Notes: generated by a model from the sequence alone, not told the origin. A DNA stretch of 64,000 nucleotides from Tubulanus polymorphus (GCF_964204645.1 NC_134035.1:3052001-3116000); one strand, 5' to 3'; shown: positions 36,210 through 49,600, counted from the first letter of the stretch. Program-made: numbers and translations.

Positions 36210-37888
36210 TTAACGACCGAACCAAAATCCAGTTTTCGCTTTTCCATAGCCCGCGCAATTACCACCTCCTTGTAAACACGTCTCCCTGTACTTATCGGGC
36301 TGTTGGCAGAAGCGGGACGACCGATCCTTACACGTCGTTACGCTTCCTTTGCACGTCCTCGGTCCTTTCTTATAGCACTTGCACGCCATAGTGCTGTGAG
36401 GAGGTTTGCTGATCACGCAGCCGCCGTTCCTGTAGTCGCAATCGCAAGCGTAACGCGAGTAACCGTCACAGTCTCCTCCGCCTTGAATACAGGAATATAT
36501 GGTCTTGCTGGGCGTCTTGCAGAACGGGGAATTCGGGTCTTTGCAGTGCGTAGTGTGTCCGCGACAAGTCCACGCGCCGCGATACACGCATTTACACGCC
36601 ATGTTCGGAGGAGCCTGGCGACTGATCGCGCATCCACCCCGGTGATAGTCGCAGTCGCATGTATGTCTAGGAGTTGGTTGGAGAGCCACGGCTGATGGTA
36701 TGCTATCGTTTTGCGAAGCCAGCTTCAGTCCAGCTTCTTTGATGACATGCGCGGCCACTGCCGGTCGATTCGTCATGATTCCGCCAAACGATTGAACGTA
36801 TTTTCTCATCGTACTGGACGAGTCTATTGTCCAGATGTAAGCCATACCAATCTCCTTGTAAGATGTTTTAGTAACGACAGCGTTGACTGTCGACGTCGAC
36901 AGATTATCTACCAAGCAAGCAGATATCCCGGTTCCGAAAACGATGTTCCTCGTATCCAGTTGCTGTAACCTTCCTACCGCGCCCCCGATATTATTCATCT
37001 CGCCGTCAATGGTGAAATAATACTTCGACATCCACCGCGATTCGGTCCCGTTTTTCAGCTCGTCGATCGCCGCTTCCAAGTAGTTCGCCGCGCGTATCGA
37101 TGGAACTCCGATAATCACCTGACCTCCGTAACCTTGACCGAATAGGTGTTTTTCGACCAACCTGACGATGTTGTAGCCGGCGTCGCGTCTCGCGCCGTAG
37201 TCCATGGACAACGGGTTTATCTTGCTGTCGATGACGACCAATGCTAAATCTGTTTTGGCGACGTACTGTAGCAACTCCGCGGCGTCCTGTCCTGAACCGC
37301 ACGGCGCGTGCTGACAAACAGTACCTTTAGTCGAACAGATACAGTCGCACGGAAACGGATGCGTGAAACGAGTGGGAGTCGATCCTTTGAAATTGATGTC
37401 GACTTCGATGGCGTTGGCGCCCTGACTGATCGCCCATTTTACGGCCGGGACCGTGTTCGTCATGTGAGCGATATTGTAGTAAACGCGTTCTGAAAAACGA
37501 AACAAAAGATAGAAAACGATATTTTCAAAGAACTTTAGACACGCCATGTCATTCTTTTTATACGTAAGAGACGTGGAAATTATCTCAAATTTTTGAAATT
37601 AAAAACTTGTTAGAAGGCCTTTTTTGTAAATAATCTTTCGTAATTATGTGTTATTTTCCAGAACGTCAATAAACTTTCAAATTAGTGTTCTCGTTTTATA
37701 TAAGGCGGAATATCCTGGGCTCTAATCTGTGCAAATAAGGTCAATTTCATATAAGCTTGATGAAAACTCGTTGTTTAGGAATATGATATTAAACATTATC
37801 TAAAAAGGTCTCAGAACCTACCTTTTGCAGGATCGACGGCTAGGGATAAAGCCGCTACTGCGAGTAAAACCTGAACGACGGCAATCAT
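36210..37888 (-). CDS. Secreted sphingomyelinase D/phospholipase D-like enzyme, copy 2 (two cysteine-rich modules)
   Basis: Exons 37888-37822 (leader, 22 codons plus one base) and 37489-36210, with a phase-1 intron of 332 bp. The precursor is about 448 residues, nearly identical to copy 1 with scattered substitutions (NIAHM for NIAHS at the first histidine, FQSGG-free barrel core unchanged). H31, E51, D53, H66 and D110 are all conserved. Both ten-cysteine modules are intact. The leader differs from copy 1 at its end (DPAK versus DAAN). Close similarity in exons, intron and flanks shows recent tandem duplication with copy 1. It is expected to be secreted and Mg-dependent by family analogy; substrate is unknown. 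Confidence 0.92.
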
Positions 37889-38512
37889 CTTCGCGTTTAC
37901 TTGTCAAACGTCTGACCCCTTCGACATCGACAGAAGTCAATGGCCGACTTCGCTAAAGTTCTCAATATTTATGACGCTTAAACATATGGTCGATTTCTGA
38001 TGATCGGAAATTTGATAAGTGAATTTTAATCGCGTGAAAGCAAATGCAGATGACTCGAAATCAAATTTATTCAATATCGATAACACATAGTTCGATGTTT
38101 AGGTATGTATTTACTTGTTTACTTGAACGTCTATCGAGGACATGAGCGGCTGCAAATCGAGAAGCTGTCATTTGTAATCAAATACTCATTATCTTTGGAA
38201 TCTATTTGCTTATTATGCATTTCCATTGATTCGACAAATCAACATCAACTCGTCAAAACAGGGGCGAATCTAGAGGCAACGTTTGTAGGACTTTTCACAT
38301 TTTTCATATGGCACTTCGATGTCAAAAAGGTTGACTCCGGCACCGAGAGGTTGAGTTGGAAGAAATTGTGTGCGAGTGTCAATATTTACGGGTTTTAGCG
38401 ACCCATATCTTGACATCCCTGCTATCTCTATCCTGGAGCGTCCAGATTTATAGTACGTTTTTCTTGGGGAAATTAATGAAAATACCCAAACTACAATTTA
38501 CTTAATCATTCT

Positions 38513-38518
38513 TTTATT
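38513..38518 (-). promoter_or_regulatory. Poly(A) signal of PLD copy 3
   Basis: AATAAA on the minus strand, 14 nt past the stop codon. Confidence 0.5.
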
Positions 38519-38532
38519 CTGTATGAACTTTT

Positions 38533-39982
38533 CTACAGCCCGACGGAATAACCGTCGCAGTCTCCACCGCCTTGAAGACAGGAGCGGATACCCTTATCGG
38601 GCAATCTACAGAATACGGAATTCGGGTCTTGGCAGTGTGTAAGGTATCCGCGACAAGTCCACGCGCCGCGATACACGCATTTACACGCCATCTTCGGAGG
38701 AGCCTGGCGACTGATCGCGCAGCCACCCCAGCGATAGTCGCAGTCGCAGGTATGTCGATTAAACGGCCGTGGAACCACAGACGAAGGTATGCTATCGCTT
38801 TGGTTCGCCAATTTCAGTCCGGCATCAGCGATGACGCGCGCGGCCACTGCCGGTCGATTCGTCATGATTCCGCCAAACGATTGAACGTATTTCTGCATCG
38901 TTTTCATGGAGTCAATTGTCCAGATGTAAGCCATACCTATCTCTTTACTAGCCGTCTTAGAAACGACCGCGTTGACTGTCGACGTCCACAGATTATCGAC
39001 GGCGCAAGCAGATATACCGGTTCCGTAGACGATGTTCATGGTATTCAGTTGTTGTAATCTTTCTACCGCGCCCCCGATATTATTCATCTCGCCGTCAATT
39101 GTGAAATAATACTTCGACATCCACCGCGATTCGGTCCCGTTTTTCAGCTCGTCGATCGCCGCTTCCAAGTAGTTCGCCGCGCGTATCGACGGAACTCCGA
39201 TAATCACCTGACCTCCGTAACCTTGACCGAATAGGTGTTTTTCGATCAACCTGACGATGTTGTAGCCGGCGTCGCGTCTCGCGCCGTAGTCCATGGACAA
39301 CGGGTTTATCTTGCTGTCGATGACGACCAATGCTAAATCTGTTTTGGCGACGTACTGTAGCAACTCCGCGGCGTCCTGTCCTGAACCGCACGGCGCGTGC
39401 TGACAAACAGTACCTTTAGCCGAACAGATACAGTCGCACGGAAACGGATGCGTGAAACGAACGGGCGTCGAATCTCTAAAATTGATATCGACTTCGATGG
39501 CGTTGGCGCCCTGACTGATCGCCCATTTTACGGCCGGGACCGTGTTCGTCATGTGCGCGATATTGTAGTAAACGCGTTCTGAAAAACGAAATAAGGCATA
39601 AGAAAAACAGGATATCGTAAATGACGGGAAAATCATTCAAAATTCTCGCTGAAATCAGTTTCGTTATCTGATGTCGATAATGAATAATTTTCTTTGCATA
39701 ATATCAGTAATAAACGTATTGATCTACGTAAAATAAGAGATGAATTTAAGTGGATGGAAAGACCACAAAATACTATTTCAATTTCTAAAATAAAAGATTT
39801 GATATCCGCATATTTTTCAAACGTAACGCCGAATGTTTTGGTTCCAATTCACAGCGCGAATATGAATGAACTGTGAGAAGAAAGTTCGATGATAACTTTA
39901 CCAAGAATACTCGAAACTTACCATTCTGGGCATCGGCGAATTGGGAAAGAGCGGCTACGACTATAAGTATTGCAGCAATCAT
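38533..39982 (-). CDS. Secreted sphingomyelinase D/phospholipase D-like enzyme, copy 3 (one cysteine-rich module)
   Basis: Exons 39982-39922 (leader, 20 codons plus one base, starting MIAAILIVVAAL) and 39578-38533, with a phase-1 intron of 343 bp. The precursor is about 368 residues. The catalytic set H29, E49, D51, H64 and D108 is conserved. The tail carries a single ten-cysteine module and ends GYSVGL, where copies 1 and 2 continue into a second module. It is the most diverged of the three in the latter half of the barrel (for example ASKEIG, KTMQKY). An in-frame upstream Met exists 9 codons before the chosen start; the chosen one matches the starts of copies 1 and 2. It lies next to the 3' end of the glutamate-receptor gene. 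Confidence 0.92.
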
Positions 39983-40675
39983 CGCGTCCTCTTGACAACA
40001 AGTCGTCATCTGACAAATAGGAGTCGATGATCTTATTTACTCGTACATTCTTTATAATACTGATCATCAGCAACTTGATTAGCGAACCTAATCGCGTGAA
40101 CGCGAACGCAGATGACTCGAAATCCTCGATAACGTATCTGTTTGTTTGTGCGGAGCGTCCTTCAGGATGCAGTCCCTATAATCCGGTTATCAAATTCTCA
40201 CTATCCCGGTGGGAATTTATTAGTTCATAATATACATATTTACGTTTATATACATTAGGATAGGTTGATCTAATTCGAATCGATCGAAATCGAGTTATGA
40301 GTACATTTTGATGAGCATTTCGTAATTTTGTAAATTTGAATGCGTAAATGCATGCCTGTTCAGTATATTCTGAATGCGTGTGTGGGATAGGCGTCCCATA
40401 CCCGATAAGCAACCTTGCTTTAAATGAGCACCTATACCACTGACATTGAATCATCCTTTATAAATATATAAAATTTGTCACAAGTTCTTGTGGAAATAAA
40501 CTATATATCTATATATAAAAGGTCAGTCAAAATACATCAGACTCCAATCGAAGGTTATACTTTGATGAAACACTATGGCGCCCGTGTAAGGAAAAGATTA
40601 AATCCCGCACGTAGAAAAAGATAGTCCGACATTCTCACTCAGTGGTTTATAGTCAGCGCATGTTTCAGTCATTAC
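39983..40675. other. Spacer between PLD copy 3 and the glutamate receptor
   Basis: Holds the presumed promoter of PLD copy 3 (ttgacaacaagtcgtcatct resembles the flank motif of copies 1 and 2) and the 3' UTR of the receptor. A minus-strand AATAAA lies near 40206. Confidence 0.45.
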
Positions 40676-43600
40676 TTAACCTATGCAACCGACCGGCCGG
40701 ACGGCGGGCGACGTCTCCGTTGCGCCCGTGTATCGTTTGTCCAGTCCGCAACGTTTGTAATGAAACAGTTTAACGCCTATGAATATCATGGATAACGGTA
40801 TCGACGCCGCGATCATGACCAACGGTCCGCTGAAGTGTAGATAGGAGATTTGTTGCGGTTTACCGGAGGAAGGCACCGTCAAGCAGGGGTCCTTAGCCAC
40901 TGTCCAGCTGAAATGATGCAATACAGTTATCATCGTGGTATGATGATAGATTTATCGGGGGTTGATGGTTACTTTCAGGGTGGCCAATTTCCCCATTTAC
41001 AAATTTTTACATCTACATTTTTTTCTGTTATTTTCTGATTTGCAGACTTTTCCAGGCCACCTTGCAATAGGAAATAATTTCGAACTCTATATTCCATTTT
41101 TTCTGGTTGGATTTCATTTTACAAACTCATCAGGCTCCAGTCACGCGGTCCCCCGAGGAGGAAACTTACTAGTTGAGAATGTCGTTCATTTCACCGGACG
41201 AGATTATCTTATTGAGAACCCGAGTGAACGGCTCGTGCAGAGCGAAACTCTTCCCGTAAGCGATACCGATTTCCTGAACTGAAACCTGCGCTTTCATGAT
41301 ATGTAGATGACACAGCCCCATTTTTGCTGGAAGTACAATAAAAACAACGTCACTTTCCGCCATTTACAAATTCCCTGAGTCCTCATTGTAATAACACAAA
41401 ATTCCCCGAGTAAATCTGCGGCAAGTGAATGAAAAAATTTTAAAAATGTTACAGTTTATATATTCTTTATGAATCACGTATTGATAAAGAAACGTGTGGT
41501 CAAGGGCAAATCATTTTGCCCAATTTTGCCCAAATTTATCAAATTCTCCGATTTTTATCTAGACTTCTCACATCCCTAAGTTGTCCAGATTCCAGTTATC
41601 ACCCGAAAGCCGGGACCAATGATTTCTACGTTCCGGGTGTATTGGATGAAAGATAAATATAGATATCACATATACCTCTGTGGGCTCGGAGAGCTTGTGA
41701 CCGTTCGATCAGCGCAAACGGCTCGTCCTCGGTGGAATTCATTACCAGATTAATTCCTTCGTCGATCGATTTGACGAGGTGTTTTCGTTCGCGCATTCTC
41801 TCGCCCATTTTCGAGTAGACCGGATCGACGCTGTTGACGAAAAAACTCTCGACGCTGCTGCCGGCGACCACTCCGTACGAGTACTCCTCCTGGTCGGCGA
41901 AATCGGTCAGCTTTTCGACGGGCTCTTCGAACGCTACCTCGGTGAGGAAGCGGGCCATGTTGCCCGTGTAACAGCCGATCACTACCGAAGCGAAGAACAT
42001 CAACGTGACGGCGTAGATGCGCATCGGCGTCGAGATCGGTTCGTACGGCGCTCCGCTCTGAAACGTCGTTCCGAACGAATACCACGACACGGCTTTCAAT
42101 CGGAAATTACGCTCGGTGTCGGCCTGGGCGTCTTTCATCGGATCCCAGAAATAAAGAAATCTATATAGGAAATATACAAACGTGCAGTTTACCCGAGATA
42201 GAAACAGCAAGCGTAAGGATAAAAATCAGAAATACTTTGAAGGTTGTAATCAGATTTTTATTTGAATTACGAGCTTAATTCGCTACTATTGCATAAGTGT
42301 AAGAGATAGGGTTTATCATACCGAAGAGTCGAAGAATAGAAAGAAAACGATAAAAGGTGATAAAATGTCATATCCTATTAATTTTCATTTGTTTACAAAA
42401 TATGCCTAAATCGTTGGGATTACCGAAACAATCTGTACTTATCGAAATAAGCTCAATTCGATCTTAAAGAAATGTAAGCAAATGTATTATAAGAATGTAT
42501 TCGCCTCCTGTAAATCAGATCCTAAAGAAACATGGAAACAGGTTAATAACTTACTCAATAAACAGAAACGCGATAAACCCCATTCTCAATTTGTATATAA
42601 AGACAAAGTAATTTCAACAGATTATGATATAGCCAGTGGTTTTAACGACTATTTTGTTAATATTGCCGGCTCCTTAGAATCAAAAATACCGCCTTCCGAT
42701 AAACATTTTAAAGATTTTCTAGAGGAACGAAATCATATAAACTTTTTTCTGTCACCGACGACACCAAATGAAATTGAATTAATTGTGCATGGCTTTAAAA
42801 ATAAACTATCCAGTGGCTGTGATCAAATCAGCACTAAACTATTGAAATCAATAATTCAAGTTATTTCACAACCCCTTTGTCATATTTTTAATAATAGCTT
42901 TCTTACGGGTATTGTTCCTAGCATATTTAAGATCGCTCACGTAACACCTATTTTTAAAAGTGGCGATAAATCGCAGTTCAATAACTATCGACCTATTTCT
43001 GTCCTTCCCGCTATATCTAAGATAATAGAGAAACTCGTTTATAATAGACTCCAGGCATTCCTTGAAAATTTCAATATTCTATCAGATCGTCAATTTGGTT
43101 TCAGGAAAAATAGATCCACTGCCTCAGCCTTAGCATTTATTACGGATAAGATAACTGATTATCTTGAAAATGGCAAAGTCACGATTGGTGTCTTCGTTGA
43201 TTTGTCAAAGGCTTTTGACACAATCAATCATAATATTTTAATTTCAAAATTGGAAAATTATGGAATTCGTGGGCCCCCTCTACAATGGTTTCGAAATTAC
43301 CTAGAAGACCGTAAACAATGTGTTAAATATAATAACTCCTTATCTCCAACTAGAAATATAACTTTCGGAGTTCCTCAAGGCTCAATCCTAGGTCCTTTGC
43401 TTTTTCTTGTATATATCAATGATTGCCCCTCTTCTTGTAAACTCCTAGAGTCAATTTTTTTCGCTGATGATAGTAATTTTTTCATCAGCGATAAGGACCC
43501 CAAGAAACTAGAGCAAGTTTTAAATTCTCAGCTGGAGAAACTTCTTCAGTGGTTTCGAGCAAATAGGCTCTCTGTGAACGCTATTAAAACTCATTTTATT

Positions 43601-46600
43601 GTCTTTGGTTATAAGTGTCTAGGTCAAATTAATCTTTTTTTCGATGGACAAAGAGTTTCGCGTGTAGATACTACTAAATTCTTAGGTGTAATTTTTGACC
43701 AGAGACTGACATGGCGGGACCATATTCAATACATCTCTCGAAAGGTTTCCCGGGGAATTGGAATCATCAATAGGCTTAAACATGTTCTTCCTTTTGGTGT
43801 TCTTAAAAATTTATATTATTGTTTTGTCAATCCACATCTTGCATATGCAACTTTAATCTGGGGTAATTCATGTAATATTTACTTGGAACCCTTATTTCGT
43901 CTCCAAAAGAAAGCAATTCGGATAATAACACATTCTTTTTGGCTAGCACATACATCTCCAATTTTCAAGAAATTAGAAATCTTAAAGCTACACGACATAT
44001 ATCAATTTCAGCTGTGCAATTTTGTCTTTAGTCAAATTAATCAAAACTTACCATCAATTTTCAATGAATTTTACTGTTTTCTAAAATCCATGACAGGGCG
44101 ACCTTCTCGTAGCCCACTAAATTTAAAAGTGGAATATGCGAAATCTAACTTTAGAATGAAATCATTAAAAATCCAAGGTGCAAGATCCTGGAACTCCCTT
44201 CCCAGAAAACTCAAATCTTCGAAATCACGCCCTTTCTTTAAAAAATGCTTAACCAATTATTTGGTCGCAAAATACTAATGCCCGCAACGTGGCCGCCATT
44301 TAATTGTTTATATATGTAAAGGGTGATTCTTGTAACGAATGTGCGTGTATGTGTAAGTGATGAGTGCATGTGAGTGTGATTGTTGACCGAGGGGTAAGGA
44401 CTCGTATAAGTCAAATTTTGACTTCTCCTTACTCCTCGCACTATATATTGTTACTCTGAATATAATGTATATTGTGTCGATATTTTTTGTAACAATTTAT
44501 TTTGCAAATAAATTCAATTCAATTCAATTCAAATTTTATTCTTATTCTATGAGCAATTTTTGAAAATGATTCCCTATTCTCTTACTTTTGAAAATGGCTC
44601 ATAGAATCGAAACGTCGACATATTTTGTTTGGTTAATTTTGGGCAATTTTGCGGTTTTTCTCCAATTGAATTGTAGACATCAGTCACTTCGTCTACACTA
44701 ACAATATTTTGTCACTTACCTGAGGTGTACGAGTGACAGTAATATCGCCGCCAAAACGACAATCCACGCGCCGTAGTCGAACGGTTTCAGGAACGAATAA
44801 AAGGAGTTTTCCTTTCGTACCGGGCGGTATATCACCGTGATACCGTCGAAAATGAATCCCGGCGTAAACTGTACGACTTGCATGCGATCCAACGTTTTAG
44901 TTAGAGCTCCAAGTATCATCTGCGGAAAATAAGAGAATTCGGAAAACGTTTCAAGCCATCGGAATGCAACAAATTTATATTGACTGACCGAACACAGTTT
45001 TACCAGTGTTCTGGGTTAAGATATATATGAAAATGAACTTAGGATAAAAATTGATATCTTGTTACTCTGCTGAGCTTAAAAGTTGACCCGGCCTTGCATA
45101 TCTGCCATGATCATACTTTTTATTAAATCGTGATCAAGCTAACCATAACAGACCCGGCAGTTGTAGAAATGAACTGATTGCACATTTCATTGCAGCTTGA
45201 CCCGGCCGATTAGGGGAAAACATCGTTTTATTTCAGCCTAACTTATTTAACACTATTTACAACTACGATTGGAAAACAGGTAAAAACGACGAATTCGTCG
45301 TCGGGTCGTCTCGACCCGAGAACCAAGTGGGTGATGTCAACTATTAGCAAAAAACGTTCAAGGACATTTTTCTATAAATTTCCATAAAAAAATATTCGTT
45401 AATGAAAATAATTCTGATATCCACGGGCTATCAATTCTATTAGGCATTACGTTCATAATATAAGTTCCATTTCAAAATCTTACCGGTAAGTAGTCGCCGC
45501 TCCTGACCAATCGACCGATTGCGCCTGTCCAACCGGTGCCGTTCGCGACTTTCCCGCCGCCCGTTGTTTCGATCGAAGAGCTGTCAATGTCGACGTTCAG
45601 TCTTATGTCGTAGTCGGACAGTAAATATTCCTCGATCGTTCTCAACAGATCGATCAACAAGCCGTCGAATCTGTCGTTGCCTTGGAGTACCTCTAACGGG
45701 TCTTCGATCACCGTCAGATACGGGGCCTCCTTCAAAGAAAATGATTAGTGATAATTTTGTAATAGAAATAGCCTGAGATATTATAGTCAAGTTCATAGAT
45801 TAGTCGAAGCATCGGGGTGGAGTATGACTGGTATTTTGAAATCAACTCGGGGTAGAATTTTACTAGTTTAAGACAAGAGCCTACTGTATTTCGTAAACTC
45901 TTACTCGGCATTTGGCACAGGACTCCGGGTAGAATTTTACCAGTCTCAACTTAACCGCAGTAAAAGACAGAACCTACATACTGTATTCCTCGAAACTCCT
46001 CTAAATTCATATCAACGAATAGATTTGTGATGTTTTGAATCTTGAGCGAAACCGTTATATATAAACTTATTTTCATAAATTCCTATAAAACTTGATAGTT
46101 TAGATCGGAGGTCAATTGAATTGACGAACGAAGAGAGAAGGCGTGGACGATTGTGAAATGTATATATAACTTTGATTCTGTAATTGAGAGTATACAGTCT
46201 GATTGGTCGACGCAATGGTTGCAATTTCTATCCAGCAGAACAGCACGAATCTCTCCAATACGTACAGAAGCATCGTGCTAGCTGCAACTACGATAAACGG
46301 AACCTATCTGTGGTTTTATCTCGTATTCGCCAGTCTTTGTTTTATTCTAGGATTCATCGGTAATCTCCTGATCGTGATGGTTATGTTGCAACGTAAACTA
46401 GGGCGACGTTCTTACAGTCGTATGTTCGTTCAACTAGCCGTCTGCGACACTCTGGTACTGGTCACGTGTTTGATGAAATACATCAACGTTGTATCTTACA
46501 CATTTTACGGGAGGATATTGCTGATCAAACCGTCAACACGAATTCAATGTATATGTTTCGAGTATCTTTTATCATCGAGCGTTACGATTAGTCCGTGGAC

Positions 46601-49600
46601 GCTGGTCCTTATAGCTACCGAGCGAATGTGCGTCGTTTGTTTTCCGTTTAGAGGTCCTCGTTTCTGGAGCCCGAATACTGCTTCTAAACTCTGTTTCTCC
46701 GTTGTCTGCTCCGTAGTGCTAATTTATAGCTATCTATTTGTAACTATCGATGTCAGTAACGATGGTTGTATCGTCAAAAATATGCCCCAAATTGTCAAGC
46801 CTTTGCTTAAGTCTGTTCTTATCTCAATGGGCCCGTTTGTTTTAATAGCCATCACGTCCGCAATAACTTCGATCGCACTATTCAGAAGAAATGGTAAATC
46901 TGTAACGACCCGAGCATCGAAATACTCAAACCAGGTAACCGTGTTGGTTCTGTTACTGTGCATCTTCTTCATGGCCACGACATTCCCCGCTACTTTATTC
47001 AGCCCATTTGTCCGGACGAATCCAGAATTCGAGAATATCTTCGCCGCCCTCGTCGATATTATAATGATCAATTATTCGTTTAATCTGTACTTGTATCTGA
47101 TGACGGGAAAAGAAATCAGAACCGAACTGCGGAATTTGATCTTCAAAAAGAGAACGTTGTGAACGGCCTCAAGATATTACCATATCTCAACTCTCACATC
47201 TGGTCATCCCTCAGACCATCCGCTAACTTTTGGGCTAACTGTTGAATATGCACTTGCGTTGATAGTGAGATACACCCGGTTCATTTCGGAAATTCAGTTA
47301 CACTAAGAAGTTGATCTATAAAGTCGCCAAAATTAGCATGTCGAACAAGCCAATACCGACAATTTACCATAAAGTTACCGATATTTCTGAACCGACAGCA
47401 AGTATCGCCAAATTCGAAAAATATTTCCCAGAAAATATATTTGGGATGGAGTGAACATATTCGACGGTTCAAATGATTTAATTAATTCCTATTCGCTGTA
47501 TATGTTTGCCTCTGCATGCATGTTCGACAGTTTGCCAGGAAGCCGACCCCAACCGGCGGCAAGACTGTCGTTTAAAAAGATATACTCGATTACCATCGCG
47601 GAAATCAGTTGTACCACGCCCTGTCGTCTTGTCAATTAAGAAATCTTTATTCGCTTAATTAGACTATTAAATCTCCATCTGTATTTCCGTGTTTCTAATC
47701 AATCCAATTAGCAAAAATGAATCAGTTCCAACTTTTTAATTACATATAAAATGCATAGGAATTTTTTCGAGGTCGTCAGCATAACTTCAGACGACTTCGA
47801 CGAAAAAATTCCGCTCGTTCAATCGTCCTTGAACCGCTGAACTACGACGATGGATCGAGAATGATTTCTTTTAAACGGTATATACGTGTATACGATATTC
47901 TGAGACGCATGACGATGATAATGAATCGATTATTCATCTAAGCTGCCGGGAGCAATCACATTTAAACCCACAGAAATGAATCTTGTATCGGTGATATTGG
48001 AATTACCTCTAAAACAACCATAACTCCAGTCACCCCACACACCAGTCTTGGTCACACTACCCATACTATTATTCATTTGGTAATACATTCGAAATCTAAT
48101 GCTAATAGTAATACTATTGAAATTTTAAAAGTTTCCCCGCAGATTCAGTTCTAGCCAGCCAAATAAAAATGAACCCATCCGCATTATTTCTCAAGCTACC
48201 GGCCCTGTCCACGTGGTACAGAATACAACATGGTATTCAATAGTGCGAAGAAAAATGAAATCCATTCGAAAAAAACGAATACTCACTATCAGCGGTACGA
48301 TTTTGAAGTGGAATAATGGACTATACACCGGACATCCAGTATCGACTACAAATCGGTGCTCCCATAGGGTTGTATTTTGCCAATACGTGTTCTGAAAAGA
48401 ATTGTTCAAGTTTTCCAAGTGATCGTTAAATTTTAGTATCATGGTTTACAGAAATGTAATCAAGTGGTCGTGATGGCTTTAACTGCAGCAGGGAATTTGG
48501 GATTTTGGTATAGAGTATTTGAATTTTTCAAGGTCCCTCAAAATGGTGGCATGAAATATAACTGATTGACCTTTTCCAATAAAACGCAATTTTCAATTAA
48601 TATACGCATATATTTTCCACGCATACGCCTGGAGTTAGAATTGTCTTCACTTGAGCATAATTTTCAAAATTATTTTTCGGGAGTTCGCCTAAATAGAACT
48701 GGACCCGGTTCTACGGTTGTTACTCAAGAGTTCCCTAACAACTCACAACTGGAGAACTGAATCTCGTATAGCGCGCCACGAGAACGCCTTCTTTAACTGA
48801 TATCTTTTCCCATGTCGCCCTGACCGAGATCTTTGTTTAAATTATTGTTCAAAAACTAAGGGAAGAATCATTCCTAAGCCTTCGTGAATGAATCATACGA
48901 ATAAGTACTTACAACTTTCGTTTCGGAAGCGAAAACCTTCGCTATGGCGATTTTCGGCTGTTTTCGAATACCACGACTGTCGAATGTCAACCGAATCGGA
49001 TCGAGATAGTGATTGCATGTCGGAAAGAGCAGCCGCGACGCGTTGTATTTGTTCTGTATTTCAAAAAGAAAAGTATAACAATATAATGCGACTTCTATCG
49101 AAATGGGAAAATCTATTTCCTCCGCAAGTCCGGCGGTGGCGCGAGGATCACAATGAAATGACTCGCTGAAAAAAGATTTCCGGGAATTTTCTAATCGCTT
49201 AGAGATAAGTCGTCTCTTTGGTGCTAATTTGTATTTCCAATTCAGTTCGCTGAGTATAAACCGTCGTTTGTTTAAAAGTCGTCATCATTATGATCGCATG
49301 AGTTCAACGTATATGATGGTCGCTGTTGTTAAGAAATATTTCTAAAAGGAGTTCAAGACATCTGTCCACAGAAGACTCTCCTTTGCATTTGAACTGCTGT
49401 AAATAGGTAACCCGCGCTAAATAAGTAACATTTAATAATATCATTTCAAAAGTAAGTTTTCAAAATATTCAACCGAGGCACTTTGATCGGTATGATGGTT
49501 GAAGTATACGATCAACACTGTGTTTTTTTTGTTTTCCTTGGAGAAAGGTTTTACGAAAGCGTTTATTTCATAAATTAGAATGTGAAATCTTGCAACACAC

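Larger units (their letters stand above)
36014..38714. repeat. Tandem duplication unit B (PLD gene 2 plus 3' part of gene 3)
   Basis: This is the counterpart of unit A. It runs from the 3' flank of PLD gene 2 through its 5' flank into the cysteine-rich tail of gene 3, where the homology to unit A stops at ggcgactga (38707-38714). Confidence 0.85.

Noticed and set aside
46203-46214. Extended N-terminus of the nested receptor
   Set aside because: The extension begins with TTG, not ATG; the first ATG is at 46215.
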